Source: Deltaproteobacteria bacterium
Lineage (GTDB): Bacteria > Desulfobacterota > GWC2-55-46
Length of the DNA: 38,385 bases
NCBI GenBank assembly: GCA_016213015.1
Contig: JACRCE010000017.1
Span: forward strand, 1-38,385
Reading direction: 5' to 3'
Of the stretch, positions 27,073 through 36,480 are shown in pieces. Made by a program: the position numbers and the translations under genes. The notes under the pieces are model-generated. The model was not told the DNA's origin. It saw nothing but the letters and a program-made list of their open reading frames with translations, and did no database searches. How positions within the stretch are numbered: position 1 is the first letter of the stretch; the number at the start of each line of letters is the position of its first letter.

Positions 27073-28275
27073 TTGGGCAATGACTCCGGCAAAGACGGCG
27101 TTGACGAGCGTTTCATGCGCGAGGCATTGCGTCTGGCGGAGAAGGGAGCCGGACGCACAAGCCCCAATCCGGCCGTAGGCGCGCATCTGGTAAAGGACGG
27201 CCGTATAATCGCAAGGGGATTTCACAAGAAGGCGGGCGGCCCTCATGCCGAGGCCGCCTGCCTTTTGTCTCTCAAGAGAAAAGGCCGCGCCGCTTATTCA
27301 TCGGCAAAGGGCGCGACAATGTACGTTACGCTTGAACCGTGTTGCCATTACGGCAGGACCCCTCCGTGCACCGAGGCGATTATAAGCGCGGGCGTCAAGA
27401 CGGTCGTTGTCGGGGCGTATGACCCGAACCCGATAGTGGCGGGCAAGGGCATAAGCCGCTTGAAGGCCGCCGGCATTAAGGTTGTAGCCGTGGTGCGCGA
27501 GAAAGAATGCCGTGCCCTGAACGTTGCTTACGAAAAATATATAACCACCGGCCTCCCGTATGTTACGCTCAAGCTTGCGTCGTCCCTTGACGGGAGGATT
27601 GCGGCAAACGGAGGGGACTCCAAATGGATTACCGGAGAGGCGTCGAGAAGACGCGTTCATCTCATGCGCTCAAGGGCGGACGCCGTCCTCGTCGGAAGCG
27701 CAACGGCATCGGCGGACGACCCTGAACTTACGACGCGGCTCGTGAAGGGGTTGAACCCGGCGCGCGTTTTGATAGATACGTCTTTCCAAACGCCGCTGAG
27801 CGCAAAGATGTTCAAACACAACGCGCTCGACAGGGGACGCCCGATGGTATTCACAACAAGCGCGGCGAGCGAGGCAAAGATAAAAAAGGCCGGGCGTCTT
27901 GGCATTGACGTCTTGATTGCGCCTTTGATGCGCGGACGGGTAGGATTATCGGACATGTTAAAAGCGCTCGGACAAAGGGGCATAACAAGCCTTCTTGTGG
28001 AGGGAGGAGGCGCGGTTGCCGCGTCCTTTCTCAATGACAAGAAGGTGGATGCCATAGCCTTGTTCTTCGCGCCTATCGTGCTTGGGGCTGAGGGGATACC
28101 GTCCGTCGCATATCTCGGCATAAAAAAGGTGCGCGAGGCGATAAGGTTCAAGGATATGAAGGCGAGTATGATCGGCAAGGACTTGCTCGTCGAGGCAAAG
28201 CCTGACATATCATCTTCTCCTCCCCTTTTTTTCAAAGGGGAGGAGAAGGAGGGGTTCAGGGTGAGGGGGACATAA
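27073..28275 (+). CDS. ribD: Bifunctional riboflavin deaminase/reductase RibD with a repeat-derived C-terminal tail
   Basis: HAEA...LEPCCHYGRTPPCTEAI deaminase and reductase domain; last residues SSSPPLFFKGEEKEGFRVRGT come from a palindromic repeat. Confidence 0.94.
   Translation: MGNDSGKDGVDERFMREALRLAEKGAGRTSPNPAVGAHLVKDGRIIARGFHKKAGGPHAEAACLLSLKRKGRAAYSSAKGATMYVTLEPCCHYGRTPPCTEAIISAGVKTVVVGAYDPNPIVAGKGISRLKAAGIKVVAVVREKECRALNVAYEKYITTGLPYVTLKLASSLDGRIAANGGDSKWITGEASRRRVHLMRSRADAVLVGSATASADDPELTTRLVKGLNPARVLIDTSFQTPLSAKMFKHNALDRGRPMVFTTSAASEAKIKKAGRLGIDVLIAPLMRGRVGLSDMLKALGQRGITSLLVEGGGAVAASFLNDKKVDAIALFFAPIVLGAEGIPSVAYLGIKKVREAIRFKDMKASMIGKDLLVEAKPDISSSPPLFFKGEEKEGFRVRGT
28214..28248. repeat. 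Perfect 15-bp inverted repeat inside the ribD 3' end
   Basis: CTTCTCCTCCCCTTT-TTTTC-AAAGGGGAGGAGAAG. Confidence 0.9.
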
Positions 28276-28931
28276 TGTTCACCGGTATAATAGAGGCCCA
28301 AGGCGCGGTAAAATCAGTTGAAAAAAAAGGCGTTTCTGGTAGAATCCATATAAGCGCGGGGATTGACCTGACTGTGAGCGGCATTGGCGGCTCCATCGCA
28401 ATCAACGGCGTGTGCCTGACCATAACGACCTTCGATGATAAGGGTTTTGTCGCCGATATAAGCGATGAGACGCTTCGCTCTACGACGCTTGGCGTACTTG
28501 TTTATGGCTCTCCGGTCAATATCGAGCGCGCCCTGACCCTGACTAAGCCGCTTGGCGGGCATCTTGTTACGGGCCACGTGGACGGCATCGGACGACTGAC
28601 CGGAAAAAGACGGAGCGGCGCCGGGGCCGAGTTCGAGTTTTCAGCGCCTGAGGCCTTACTGAGACAGATCGTAAGGAAAGGCTCGGTTGCAGTGGACGGG
28701 TTGAGCCTTACGGTCGCAGCGCTCACCGATAACGGCTTTACCGTTGCCGTTATCCCTCATACCCTTGCAACGACCACGTTCGGAAATCTCAAGATCGGCG
28801 CAGAGGTCAATATCGAGACGGATATAATCGGGAAATACGTGGACAGGTACCTTTCAGGCCGTGCTCAAGGCGGCATAACCGAGGGTTTTTTGGCCGAGCA
28901 TGGTTTCCTACCTTTCTTGAAAGAAGGGTAG
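28275..28931 (+). CDS. ribE: Riboflavin synthase alpha subunit
   Basis: [18 protein letters not shown]...[11 protein letters not shown]; duplicated lumazine-binding domain. Confidence 0.95.
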   Translation: MFTGIIEAQGAVKSVEKKGVSGRIHISAGIDLTVSGIGGSIAINGVCLTITTFDDKGFVADISDETLRSTTLGVLVYGSPVNIERALTLTKPLGGHLVTGHVDGIGRLTGKRRSGAGAEFEFSAPEALLRQIVRKGSVAVDGLSLTVAALTDNGFTVAVIPHTLATTTFGNLKIGAEVNIETDIIGKYVDRYLSGRAQGGITEGFLAEHGFLPFLKEG

Positions 28932-28932
28932 G
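28907..28932. repeat. Hairpin overlapping the ribE stop codon
   Basis: CCTACCTTTCTT-GA-AAGAAGGGTAGG (11/12 plus a wobble). Confidence 0.75.
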
Positions 28933-29023
28933 CCAAAGAACTTTAACAGGGAATAAATACCACGGTAGATAATTACCCATGTTGCCCGCGCGGCGAGCAC
29001 CCATGAAATAAAGGGACGAATCA

Positions 29024-30262
29024 ATGCCGATAAAAAGAATAGAAGAGGCGCTTGCCGTCATACGCAAGGGCGGGCAGGTCATCCTTGTAGACGACGAGGA
29101 CAGGGAAAACGAAGGCGATCTGTGCATGGCCGCCCAGCTTGTAACGCCGGAGTCCATAAACTTCATGGCACGGTTCGGCAGGGGGCTGATCTGTCTTACG
29201 CTGACCGAGGAGACGGCCGATGCCCTTGACTTAAAGCCGATGGTGGATGACAATACCTCGCTTTACAGGACCGCCTTTACCGTGTCCATTGACGCAAAGC
29301 GCGGGATAACGACCGGAATATCGGCCTCGGACAGGGCCAAGACCATCCTTGACGCCGTGACAGACGGCGCAAGGCCGGACGACCTTGCGCGTCCAGGACA
29401 CGTATTCCCCCTTCGCGCAAGAAAAGGCGGCGTACTGGTTCGCACCGGCCAGACCGAAGGTTCCGTTGACCTTGCACGGCTCTCCGGCCTGAAGAGCGCG
29501 GGCGTAATATGCGAGATAATGCGCGAGGACGGCCAGATGGCGAGACTGCCGGACCTTGAGCGTTTTGCAGTGGAGCACGGCCTCATCATCGTGTCCATCG
29601 CGGACATAATCAAATACAGGCTCAATAAGGACTCTCTTGTTCATCGGGTTTCCGACGCGGTTTTGCCGACGCGGTTCGGAGGCGAGTTCAGGGCGATAGC
29701 GTATACCAACGACGTTGACGCACATGAGCACCTTGCGCTCGTAAAAGGCGAGATAACGCCGGATGAGCCGGCGCTGGTCAGGGTGCATTCCGAGTGCCTT
29801 ACCGGAGACGTGCTCGGGAGCGAGAGGTGCGACTGCGGCGATCAACTGCGCGGCGCCATGAAGATGATAGACAAGGCAGGCAAGGGCGTAATCCTTTACA
29901 TGCATCAGGAGGGCAGGGGCATCGGACTTGCCAATAAGCTCAAGGCTTATGCGCTTCAGGACGCGGGGCTTGACACGGTAGAGGCCAACCTTCAGCTCGG
30001 GTTCAAGGCCGATCTACGCGAGTACGGCATCGGCGCTCAGATACTCTTGGACCTCGGCGTACGTAAGATGCGTATGATGACGAACAATCCTAAAAAGATC
30101 GTCGCGCTCGAGGGTTACGGTCTGGAGGTCGTGGAGAGGGTGCCGATAGAGATCATGCCTCACGTCAAGAACGTCAAGTACCTGAAGGTCAAGAAGGAGA
30201 AGATGGGGCATCTTCTAAGCAACCTGAATGAGTTTGATGAGGACGGCGCTGATAACGGATAA
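29024..30262 (+). CDS. ribBA: Bifunctional DHBP synthase / GTP cyclohydrolase II
   Basis: [49 protein letters not shown]. Confidence 0.96.
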   Translation: MPIKRIEEALAVIRKGGQVILVDDEDRENEGDLCMAAQLVTPESINFMARFGRGLICLTLTEETADALDLKPMVDDNTSLYRTAFTVSIDAKRGITTGISASDRAKTILDAVTDGARPDDLARPGHVFPLRARKGGVLVRTGQTEGSVDLARLSGLKSAGVICEIMREDGQMARLPDLERFAVEHGLIIVSIADIIKYRLNKDSLVHRVSDAVLPTRFGGEFRAIAYTNDVDAHEHLALVKGEITPDEPALVRVHSECLTGDVLGSERCDCGDQLRGAMKMIDKAGKGVILYMHQEGRGIGLANKLKAYALQDAGLDTVEANLQLGFKADLREYGIGAQILLDLGVRKMRMMTNNPKKIVALEGYGLEVVERVPIEIMPHVKNVKYLKVKKEKMGHLLSNLNEFDEDGADNG

Positions 30263-30285
30263 CCGATAACCGACTGGAGGTGTTG

Positions 30286-30762
30286 ATGCCGAGAATAATC
30301 GAAGGTAATCTTACGGCAAAGGGGCTTAGGTTCGCGCTTGTCGTTTCAAGGTTCAACGACTTCATAAGCGCAAGGCTCCTTGAAGGGGCGCTGGACACCT
30401 TAAACAGAAGCGGCGCAATAGAGGCGGACATCCTTGTGGTAAAGGTGCCGGGGGCGTTCGAGATGCCCGTCGTCGCGAGGACGCTTGCAAAGGCCGGACT
30501 CTATGACGGCATAATATGCCTTGGCTGCGTTATACGCGGGGGAACGCCGCATTTTGAATACGTGGCGGGCGAGGCGGCAAAGGGCATAGCAAAGGTTGCG
30601 CTCGAATACGAATGTCCCGTCGCATTCGGCGTGATAACCGCGGACAACATAGAGCAGGCCATAGAGCGCGCCGGAACAAAGTCCGGCAACAAGGGCGCTG
30701 ACGCGGCGCTCAACGCCATAGAGATGGCGAATCTACTCAAGGCTATTCCAAGAAAGAAGTGA
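30286..30762 (+). CDS. ribH: 6,7-dimethyl-8-ribityllumazine synthase
   Basis: [46 protein letters not shown]. Confidence 0.96.
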   Translation: MPRIIEGNLTAKGLRFALVVSRFNDFISARLLEGALDTLNRSGAIEADILVVKVPGAFEMPVVARTLAKAGLYDGIICLGCVIRGGTPHFEYVAGEAAKGIAKVALEYECPVAFGVITADNIEQAIERAGTKSGNKGADAALNAIEMANLLKAIPRKK

Positions 30763-31166
30763 TGAACTCAAGAAGAAAGGCAAGGGAAACCGCGCTCAAG
30801 ATACTCTACAATATGGAGATGTCGGAAGGCGACACCGATGGAATAATGGAGGCGCAGCTCGACCTTCTGATGAGCGGCTCGGAGGAGAGAAATTATGCTG
30901 AACAACTCGTCCAAGGCGCCTTGTCGAGCGCGTCGGCGATTGACGGCGTGATAGAGAAATTTTCTGACAACTGGACCCTCGACAGGATGCCGATCGTGGA
31001 CAGGTGCATACTTCGCATCGCGGTCTATGAACTAAAGCACAGGGCCGACGTGCCGTACCGCGTCGTGATAGACGAGGCCGTGGAGATAGCCAAACTGTAC
31101 GGCTCGGACGAGGCCCCGGCCTTTGTCAACGCCGTGCTCGACAAGGCGCATAAGGGCGGCAACTGA
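30759..31166 (+). CDS. nusB: Transcription antitermination factor NusB
   Basis: [58 protein letters not shown]. Confidence 0.95.
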   Translation: MMNSRRKARETALKILYNMEMSEGDTDGIMEAQLDLLMSGSEERNYAEQLVQGALSSASAIDGVIEKFSDNWTLDRMPIVDRCILRIAVYELKHRADVPYRVVIDEAVEIAKLYGSDEAPAFVNAVLDKAHKGGN

Positions 31167-31191
31167 AGTCCGTTGACAAGGAATACACGGG

Positions 31192-31218
31192 CGGCAGTGC
31201 CGTCCGATTTTTTTTGCA
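31192..31218 (+). terminator. Rho-independent terminator after nusB
   Basis: GGGCGGCAGTGCCGTCC hairpin followed by a T8 run. Confidence 0.65.
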
Positions 31219-31231
31219 AAGGAGCGGTAAA

Positions 31232-32353
31232 TTGAAGGTACAGCTTTTAGACCTTGCGGCGCAGTATAAAAAGATCAGAAAAGAGGCCCTGGAGGAGATA
31301 AAAAAGGTCTGCGACTCCCAGCACTACGTCCTTGGAAAGAACGTGGCTTTCTTAGAGTCGGAACTGGCCGCGTACTGCGGCACGGAGTTCGGCATAGGCG
31401 TGGCATCGGGAACGGACGCTATACTGCTCGCGCTCATGGCCGCCGGGGTCGTGGCCGGGGACAAGGTCATAACCACGCCCTTCACCTTTTTCGCGACCGC
31501 AGGCTCCATTGCGAGGCTCGGCGCCGTGCCGGTGTTCGTTGACATCGATCCGAGGACGTATAATCTTGATCCGAACTGCCTTGAGGCGTATCTGAAAAAG
31601 ACCAAGGGCAAGGGCGTGAAGGCCATAGTGCCGGTACACCTTTACGGCCTTTGCGCGGACATGGCGGCCATCAACAAGCTGTCCAGCAAATACGGCATTT
31701 GCGTCATAGAGGACGCGGCGCAGGCGATAGGCGCGGAGTATAACGGCAAAAAGGCCGGAGCGCTCGGCGCAATGGCCTGTTTTTCGTTCTATCCGACGAA
31801 GAACCTCGGCTGCTTCGGCGACGGCGGCATGATAACGACGGACAACGGCAAGCTCGCGGCGTCCCTCAAGATGCTCCGCGTGCACGGGTCGAGCGCGCGC
31901 TATTATCACGACGCGGTCGGCATAAATTCAAGGCTTGACGAGCTTCAAGCCGCTATTCTGAGGGTGAAGTTTAAGCGGTTGGAGGCGTGGACAACAGGGC
32001 GCATCAGGAACGCGGCGCGTTATGACGCGCTGTTTGAGAAGGCCGGTCTTTCCGACGCCGTAACCGTTCCTTACGTGACGGAAAACTGCCGCATGGTCTA
32101 TAATCAGTACGTCATCAGGGTCAAAAGGCGCGACGCCATGCGCTCATTCCTTGCGAGTAAAGAGATAGGTAGCGAGGTCTATTATCCGCTCTGTCTGCAC
32201 ATGCAAACGTGCTTCAAATATCTGGGTTATCGCAAGGGAGCATTTCCCGTTTCAGAGAAGGCCGCCCTTGAGGTGCTCGCGCTCCCCATATATCCTGAGT
32301 TGACCGCTGTCCAGCAACGGTACGTCGTTGAAAGCATAGCCGAGTTCCATTAG
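31232..32353 (+). CDS. DegT/DnrJ/EryC1/StrS family PLP-dependent aminotransferase
   Basis: GTEFGIGVASGTDAILLAL; IEDAAQAIGAEYNGKKAGALG; SFYPTKNLGCFGDGGMI. TTG start after SD AAAGGAG. Confidence 0.93.
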   Translation: MKVQLLDLAAQYKKIRKEALEEIKKVCDSQHYVLGKNVAFLESELAAYCGTEFGIGVASGTDAILLALMAAGVVAGDKVITTPFTFFATAGSIARLGAVPVFVDIDPRTYNLDPNCLEAYLKKTKGKGVKAIVPVHLYGLCADMAAINKLSSKYGICVIEDAAQAIGAEYNGKKAGALGAMACFSFYPTKNLGCFGDGGMITTDNGKLAASLKMLRVHGSSARYYHDAVGINSRLDELQAAILRVKFKRLEAWTTGRIRNAARYDALFEKAGLSDAVTVPYVTENCRMVYNQYVIRVKRRDAMRSFLASKEIGSEVYYPLCLHMQTCFKYLGYRKGAFPVSEKAALEVLALPIYPELTAVQQRYVVESIAEFH

Positions 32354-32512
32354 CAGGCCGCTGAAAAAGCCGCATCTGCTTTGTTGTCTCGTCGCTCCTC
32401 ACTGCGGCGCACAACAAAGTGCGCCTCATTCGTCGCTCCTCGACGCCTCGCATCTGCGGCTTTTTGAGCGGCCTTCGTCAATATTGGTTTTTTTTGCAAC
32501 CTGTCAGGGATG
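32351..32512. repeat. 'CAGGCCGCTGA' palindromic repeat, copy 2
   Basis: TAGCAGGCCGCTGAAAAAGCCGCATCTG...CATCTGCGGCTTTTTGAGCGGCCT; inner stem GGCGCAC (32406-32412) / GTGCGCC (32419-32425). Confidence 0.9.
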
Positions 32513-32529
32513 CTCACTGGAGAGTATAT

Positions 32530-34200
32530 TTGCTGACCCATGATCTTGTAATCATAGGCGCGGGCTTAGCCGGGATGCGCGCCGCGATAGAGGCGGCACG
32601 GGCGGGCGTCAACGTTGCCGTCGTGTCCAAGGTCTACCCGGTAAGGAGCCATTCGGTAGCGGCGCAGGGCGGCATCAACGCGGCCATGAGCGTTGACGAC
32701 GCATGGGAGAGACACGCCTTCGACACGGTAAAGGGGAGCGACTACCTTGCGGATCAGGACGCGGTCGAGGTCTTATGCAGGGAGGCGTCTCGGGACATAA
32801 TCGAGCTTGAGGCTTTTGGCGCGATATTCAGCAGGGACTCATCCGGCGCCATTGCCCAGAGGCCGTTCGGAGGGGCGGGCTTTCCGAGGACGTGCTACCT
32901 TGCCGACAGGACAGGGCACGCGCTCCTTCACGTTATGTACGAACAGCTTATAAAGCACGGCGTGGTTATATATGACGAATGGCACGTCGTAGAGCTTGTG
33001 GTTGACAACGGGGCGATGCGCGGCCTAATAGCGATCGAATACGCGACCGGAAAACTGCATAGGATAGCCGCAAAGGCCGTTGTCCTTGCCACTGGCGGCT
33101 ACGGCAGGGTCTTTTCAGCGACGACCAATGCCTTGACTTCAACCGGCGACGGGCTAAGGCTCGCGCTCGAGGCCGGGGCTGAGCTTATGGACATGGAGTT
33201 CGTGCAGTTCCATCCGACGACCTTGAAGAACACAGGCATACTCATGACCGAGGGCGCAAGGGGCGAGGGAGGGTATCTCCTCAACGCAGTCGGCGAGCGC
33301 TTCATGGCAAGGTACGCGCCAAAGGCAATGGAGCTTGCGAGTAGAGACGTTGTCAGCAGGGCGGCGAGAACCGAGATTGAAGAGGGCAGGGGCGTTGACG
33401 GTTGCGTCCTTCTTGATCTAAGACACCTTGGAGAGGCGAGGATAAAAGAGCGGCTTCCTCAGATACGGGACCTTGCCATGAAGTTCGCGGGCGTTGATCC
33501 GATAAAGGAGAGAGTGCCGGTAAGGCCGGGCGCGCACTATTCGATGGGGGGCGTCAAGACCGACGTTGACGGCAGGACGGGCATTGACGGACTCTTTGCC
33601 GCCGGGGAGTGCGCTTGCATCAGCGTACACGGCGCAAACAGGCTTGGCGGCAACTCTCTTCTCGATGCGATAGTGTTCGGCAGAAGGGCCGGGGCAACGG
33701 CGGCCGATTTCGCGCTTTCATCGTTGCCAGCGCAATTCCCCGAGGGCGCGCTCAGGGACGTTGCCCGCGATCTGGCCCGGTTGTACAATAGTGGAGATGG
33801 CGATAGCGCGCGCGTCATACGAGGCGCGCTTGGCGCTCTTATGGAGGAGAGTTGCGGTATATTCAGGGATAGAGACCGTCTTGCCGCGTGTATGTCCGGT
33901 ATCAGCGAACTCAAGGACAGGTTCGGACGTGTCGGCCTGTCCGATAAGACCGACGGGTTCAACATGGAACTGCTCTCAATCATCGAGCTTGGCGGGATGC
34001 TTGACGCGGCCGAGGCCATTGCCATGAGCGCGCTGAACCGCGAAGAGAGCAGGGGCGCGCACTCAAGGACCGACTTTCCGGCAAGGAACGACAAGGACTG
34101 GCTCAAACACACGGTGGTCCACAGGTCGGGCAAGGGGTTGAAGATACGCATGACCGACGTTGACGTCACGCGATTTAAGCCGGCTGAGAGAAGCTATTAG
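32530..34200 (+). CDS. Succinate dehydrogenase / fumarate reductase flavoprotein subunit
   Basis: [79 protein letters not shown] start at 32530 with SD GGAG; the ORF-track start lies inside the repeat. Confidence 0.93.
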   Translation: MLTHDLVIIGAGLAGMRAAIEAARAGVNVAVVSKVYPVRSHSVAAQGGINAAMSVDDAWERHAFDTVKGSDYLADQDAVEVLCREASRDIIELEAFGAIFSRDSSGAIAQRPFGGAGFPRTCYLADRTGHALLHVMYEQLIKHGVVIYDEWHVVELVVDNGAMRGLIAIEYATGKLHRIAAKAVVLATGGYGRVFSATTNALTSTGDGLRLALEAGAELMDMEFVQFHPTTLKNTGILMTEGARGEGGYLLNAVGERFMARYAPKAMELASRDVVSRAARTEIEEGRGVDGCVLLDLRHLGEARIKERLPQIRDLAMKFAGVDPIKERVPVRPGAHYSMGGVKTDVDGRTGIDGLFAAGECACISVHGANRLGGNSLLDAIVFGRRAGATAADFALSSLPAQFPEGALRDVARDLARLYNSGDGDSARVIRGALGALMEESCGIFRDRDRLAACMSGISELKDRFGRVGLSDKTDGFNMELLSIIELGGMLDAAEAIAMSALNREESRGAHSRTDFPARNDKDWLKHTVVHRSGKGLKIRMTDVDVTRFKPAERSY

Positions 34201-34356
34201 CAGGCCGCTGAAAAAGACGCATCTGCTTTGTTGTCTCGTCGCGCAGAACTGCGGCGTACACACAAAGTACGCCTCGTTCTTCGCTCCTCGACGCCTCGCG
34301 TCTGCGCCTTTTTGAGCGGCCTTCGGCATTTTTGGTTTTTTCAACAACCTATTAAC
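34198..34356. repeat. 'CAGGCCGCTGA' palindromic repeat, copy 3
   Basis: TAGCAGGCCGCTGAAAAAGACGCATCTG...GCGTCTGCGCCTTTTTGAGCGGCCT; inner stem GGCGTAC (34253-34259) / GTACGCC (34267-34273). Confidence 0.9.
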
Positions 34357-34360
34357 AGGC

Positions 34361-35326
34361 ATGAAGATAAAACTCAGGATAAAACGTTGCAGCCCGCTCG
34401 GCCCCGGATGCGCTGAAGGTTATTATCAGGCATATACAATTGACGCCAGGCCCGGCATGACCGTGCTTGACGCCCTGCTTTCCATATTCGACGAGCAGGA
34501 CGCCTCGCTGGGATTCAGGAGGTCTTGCCGCTCCGCCATCTGCGGCTCATGCGCCATGACCATAAACGGCGCGGCGAAGCTCGCCTGTTCAACCCAGATA
34601 ATCGTCGAGTATGAAAAGGCCGGAGCCTTGACGCTTGAACCGCTGGCCAATCACACCCCGCTTAAAGACCTGATAGTGGACTTTAACCCCTTTTGGCGGA
34701 AGATGGAAAAGATAAGGCCGTACCTCAAACCCGTGTCCATGATTGAAGGCAAGGCCGTTCAAATCACACAAGACGATCTGGGGCGCATAGACAAGGCACA
34801 GGCGTGCATCTTATGCGGCTCATGCAACGCCGAGTGTTCAAGTCTTGAGGCCGACGACCGTTTCACTGGTCCTGCCGCGCTTGCCAAGGCGTGGCGCTTC
34901 GTGGGCGACGTCAGAGAGGCGGGAGGCCGGGCCCGTCTTGGCCGCCTGAGCGACGACCACGGCGTATGGGACTGCGTAAGATGCGTCAGGTGCACGCAGG
35001 TCTGTCCCAAGGACGTAGACCCGTTGAAGGCCATAGAGCGGTTGAGAGAGCGGGCAATCGAGGAAGGCATAACCGACAACCCGGGCGCAAGACACGCGCT
35101 GTCAATGGCAGCCTCGGTGCGCCGCGTCGGGCTTCTCGACGAGGCAGCGATGACCTTGAAGACATTGGGCTTTTTGCGCTCCCTCGGCATGATACCGTTC
35201 GGTCTGAAGATGGAGATGCACGGCAAGATGCCCATGCCCATGATATTTTCGCAGATAGAGAATATCGACGAGGTGCGCGCGATATATGACGAGTGCGAAC
35301 GTATAAAGCCCAAGATACGAACGTAA
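34361..35326 (+). CDS. Succinate dehydrogenase / fumarate reductase iron-sulfur subunit
   Basis: CRSAICGSCAMTINGAAKLAC (2Fe-2S); CILCGSCNAEC and CVRCVRCTQVCPKDVDP cluster motifs. Confidence 0.93.
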   Translation: MKIKLRIKRCSPLGPGCAEGYYQAYTIDARPGMTVLDALLSIFDEQDASLGFRRSCRSAICGSCAMTINGAAKLACSTQIIVEYEKAGALTLEPLANHTPLKDLIVDFNPFWRKMEKIRPYLKPVSMIEGKAVQITQDDLGRIDKAQACILCGSCNAECSSLEADDRFTGPAALAKAWRFVGDVREAGGRARLGRLSDDHGVWDCVRCVRCTQVCPKDVDPLKAIERLRERAIEEGITDNPGARHALSMAASVRRVGLLDEAAMTLKTLGFLRSLGMIPFGLKMEMHGKMPMPMIFSQIENIDEVRAIYDECERIKPKIRT

Positions 35327-35468
35327 TAAATGTCTTTATACTGCGTTGGACTACCAAGTCTGCCGCACAGCGACAGACTGGTCGGAAAATCCTCGACGTA
35401 CCGCAAAGAGTACGCCTGCGGTTTTCCTCCTCGTCCGCTTTGTCTAAAGCCATTTCTTACGTTCGTAT
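35315..35468. repeat. Palindromic element whose left arm overlaps the stop codon of the Fe-S subunit gene
   Basis: ATACGAACGTAATAAATG (35315-35332) vs CATTTCTTACGTTCGTAT (35451-35468), 17/18 complementary. Confidence 0.85.
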
Positions 35469-35516
35469 TATGTGATGGCGGCTGAATCGTTTGCATGATT
35501 ATACAGGAGGGGCTTT

Positions 35517-36389
35517 ATGCCTGCGTTGAAGTACGCCTACTATCCGGGATGCGCCTCCAAGTCGATAACCAAGGAGGCCGACGAGACGACGCGCATCGTA
35601 AGCGCCGCGTTCGGCATGGAACTGCATGACATGCTCAAGGCCAACTGTTGCGGGGCCGGGCTTCTCGCGGACTATGACCGGCAATTGCACCTTGCGCTCA
35701 ACGCGAGGATATTCGCCGAGGCCGAGGTAATGGGCATGGACATCCTTACCATCTGCTCGACCTGCCTCATGGTCATGAGCGTGGCGAACAGGGATCTGAA
35801 AAAAGACCCGGCGCTTCTTACCGCTACTAACGCGGTGCTTGAAAAGGCGGGGCTCCATTACAGCGGCAACGTGAGGATAAAGCACCTTCTTTGGGCGCTC
35901 ATCGAGGACGTGGGGCTTGACGCGGTAAAAAAGAAGATAAAGAGGCCGCTCAAGGCGATAAAGGTCGCCCCGTTCTACGGATGCCACAGTCTGAGGCCGT
36001 CCGACGCGCTGGGCTTTGAAGACCCTGAACTGCCTCATTCGCTGGATGACGTGATAAAGGCCGTCGGAGCCGAGCCTGTGGACTATGACGGTAAGACAAA
36101 GTGTTGCGGCTTTCAGGCCGACCTCATGGCAGAGGATATGGCCGTGAGCATGACTGCCCGGCGTTTGAAGGAGGGAAAGACAAAGGGCGCGGACTGCTTT
36201 GTTACGCCATGCCCGTTTTGTCATATCAATCTGGACAACTATCAGGGCGTTGCCGAGAAAAAGACCGGCGGGAGGATCGATATGCCGGTACTGCACCTTG
36301 CACAACTCGTCGGCCTTGCACTGGGACTGAAAGCAGGGGACGTGGGGCTTGAAAGGCACCTCGTGAGCGCGGAGAGGTTGTTCGCTTAA
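35517..36389 (+). CDS. CCG-domain (HdrB/SdhE-like) subunit of the succinate dehydrogenase/fumarate reductase
   Basis: Two CCG motifs: ANCCGAGLL...CSTC and YGCH...KCCGFQADL...TPCPFC; SD AGGAGG. Confidence 0.88.
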   Translation: MPALKYAYYPGCASKSITKEADETTRIVSAAFGMELHDMLKANCCGAGLLADYDRQLHLALNARIFAEAEVMGMDILTICSTCLMVMSVANRDLKKDPALLTATNAVLEKAGLHYSGNVRIKHLLWALIEDVGLDAVKKKIKRPLKAIKVAPFYGCHSLRPSDALGFEDPELPHSLDDVIKAVGAEPVDYDGKTKCCGFQADLMAEDMAVSMTARRLKEGKTKGADCFVTPCPFCHINLDNYQGVAEKKTGGRIDMPVLHLAQLVGLALGLKAGDVGLERHLVSAERLFA

Positions 36390-36480
36390 AGACCGTGAAC
36401 AGCTAAACGAGATTGCCGCGCGGAGCGAGAACGACCGTGAAAGACCTATGGCAAGGCTTTAGCCTTGCAAGGAGAATCGA

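Noticed and set aside
30250-30272. GATAACGGATAACCGATAACCG mini-repeat (similar string at 9380-9394)
   Set aside because: Short low-complexity tandem; noted but no functional interpretation can be supported.
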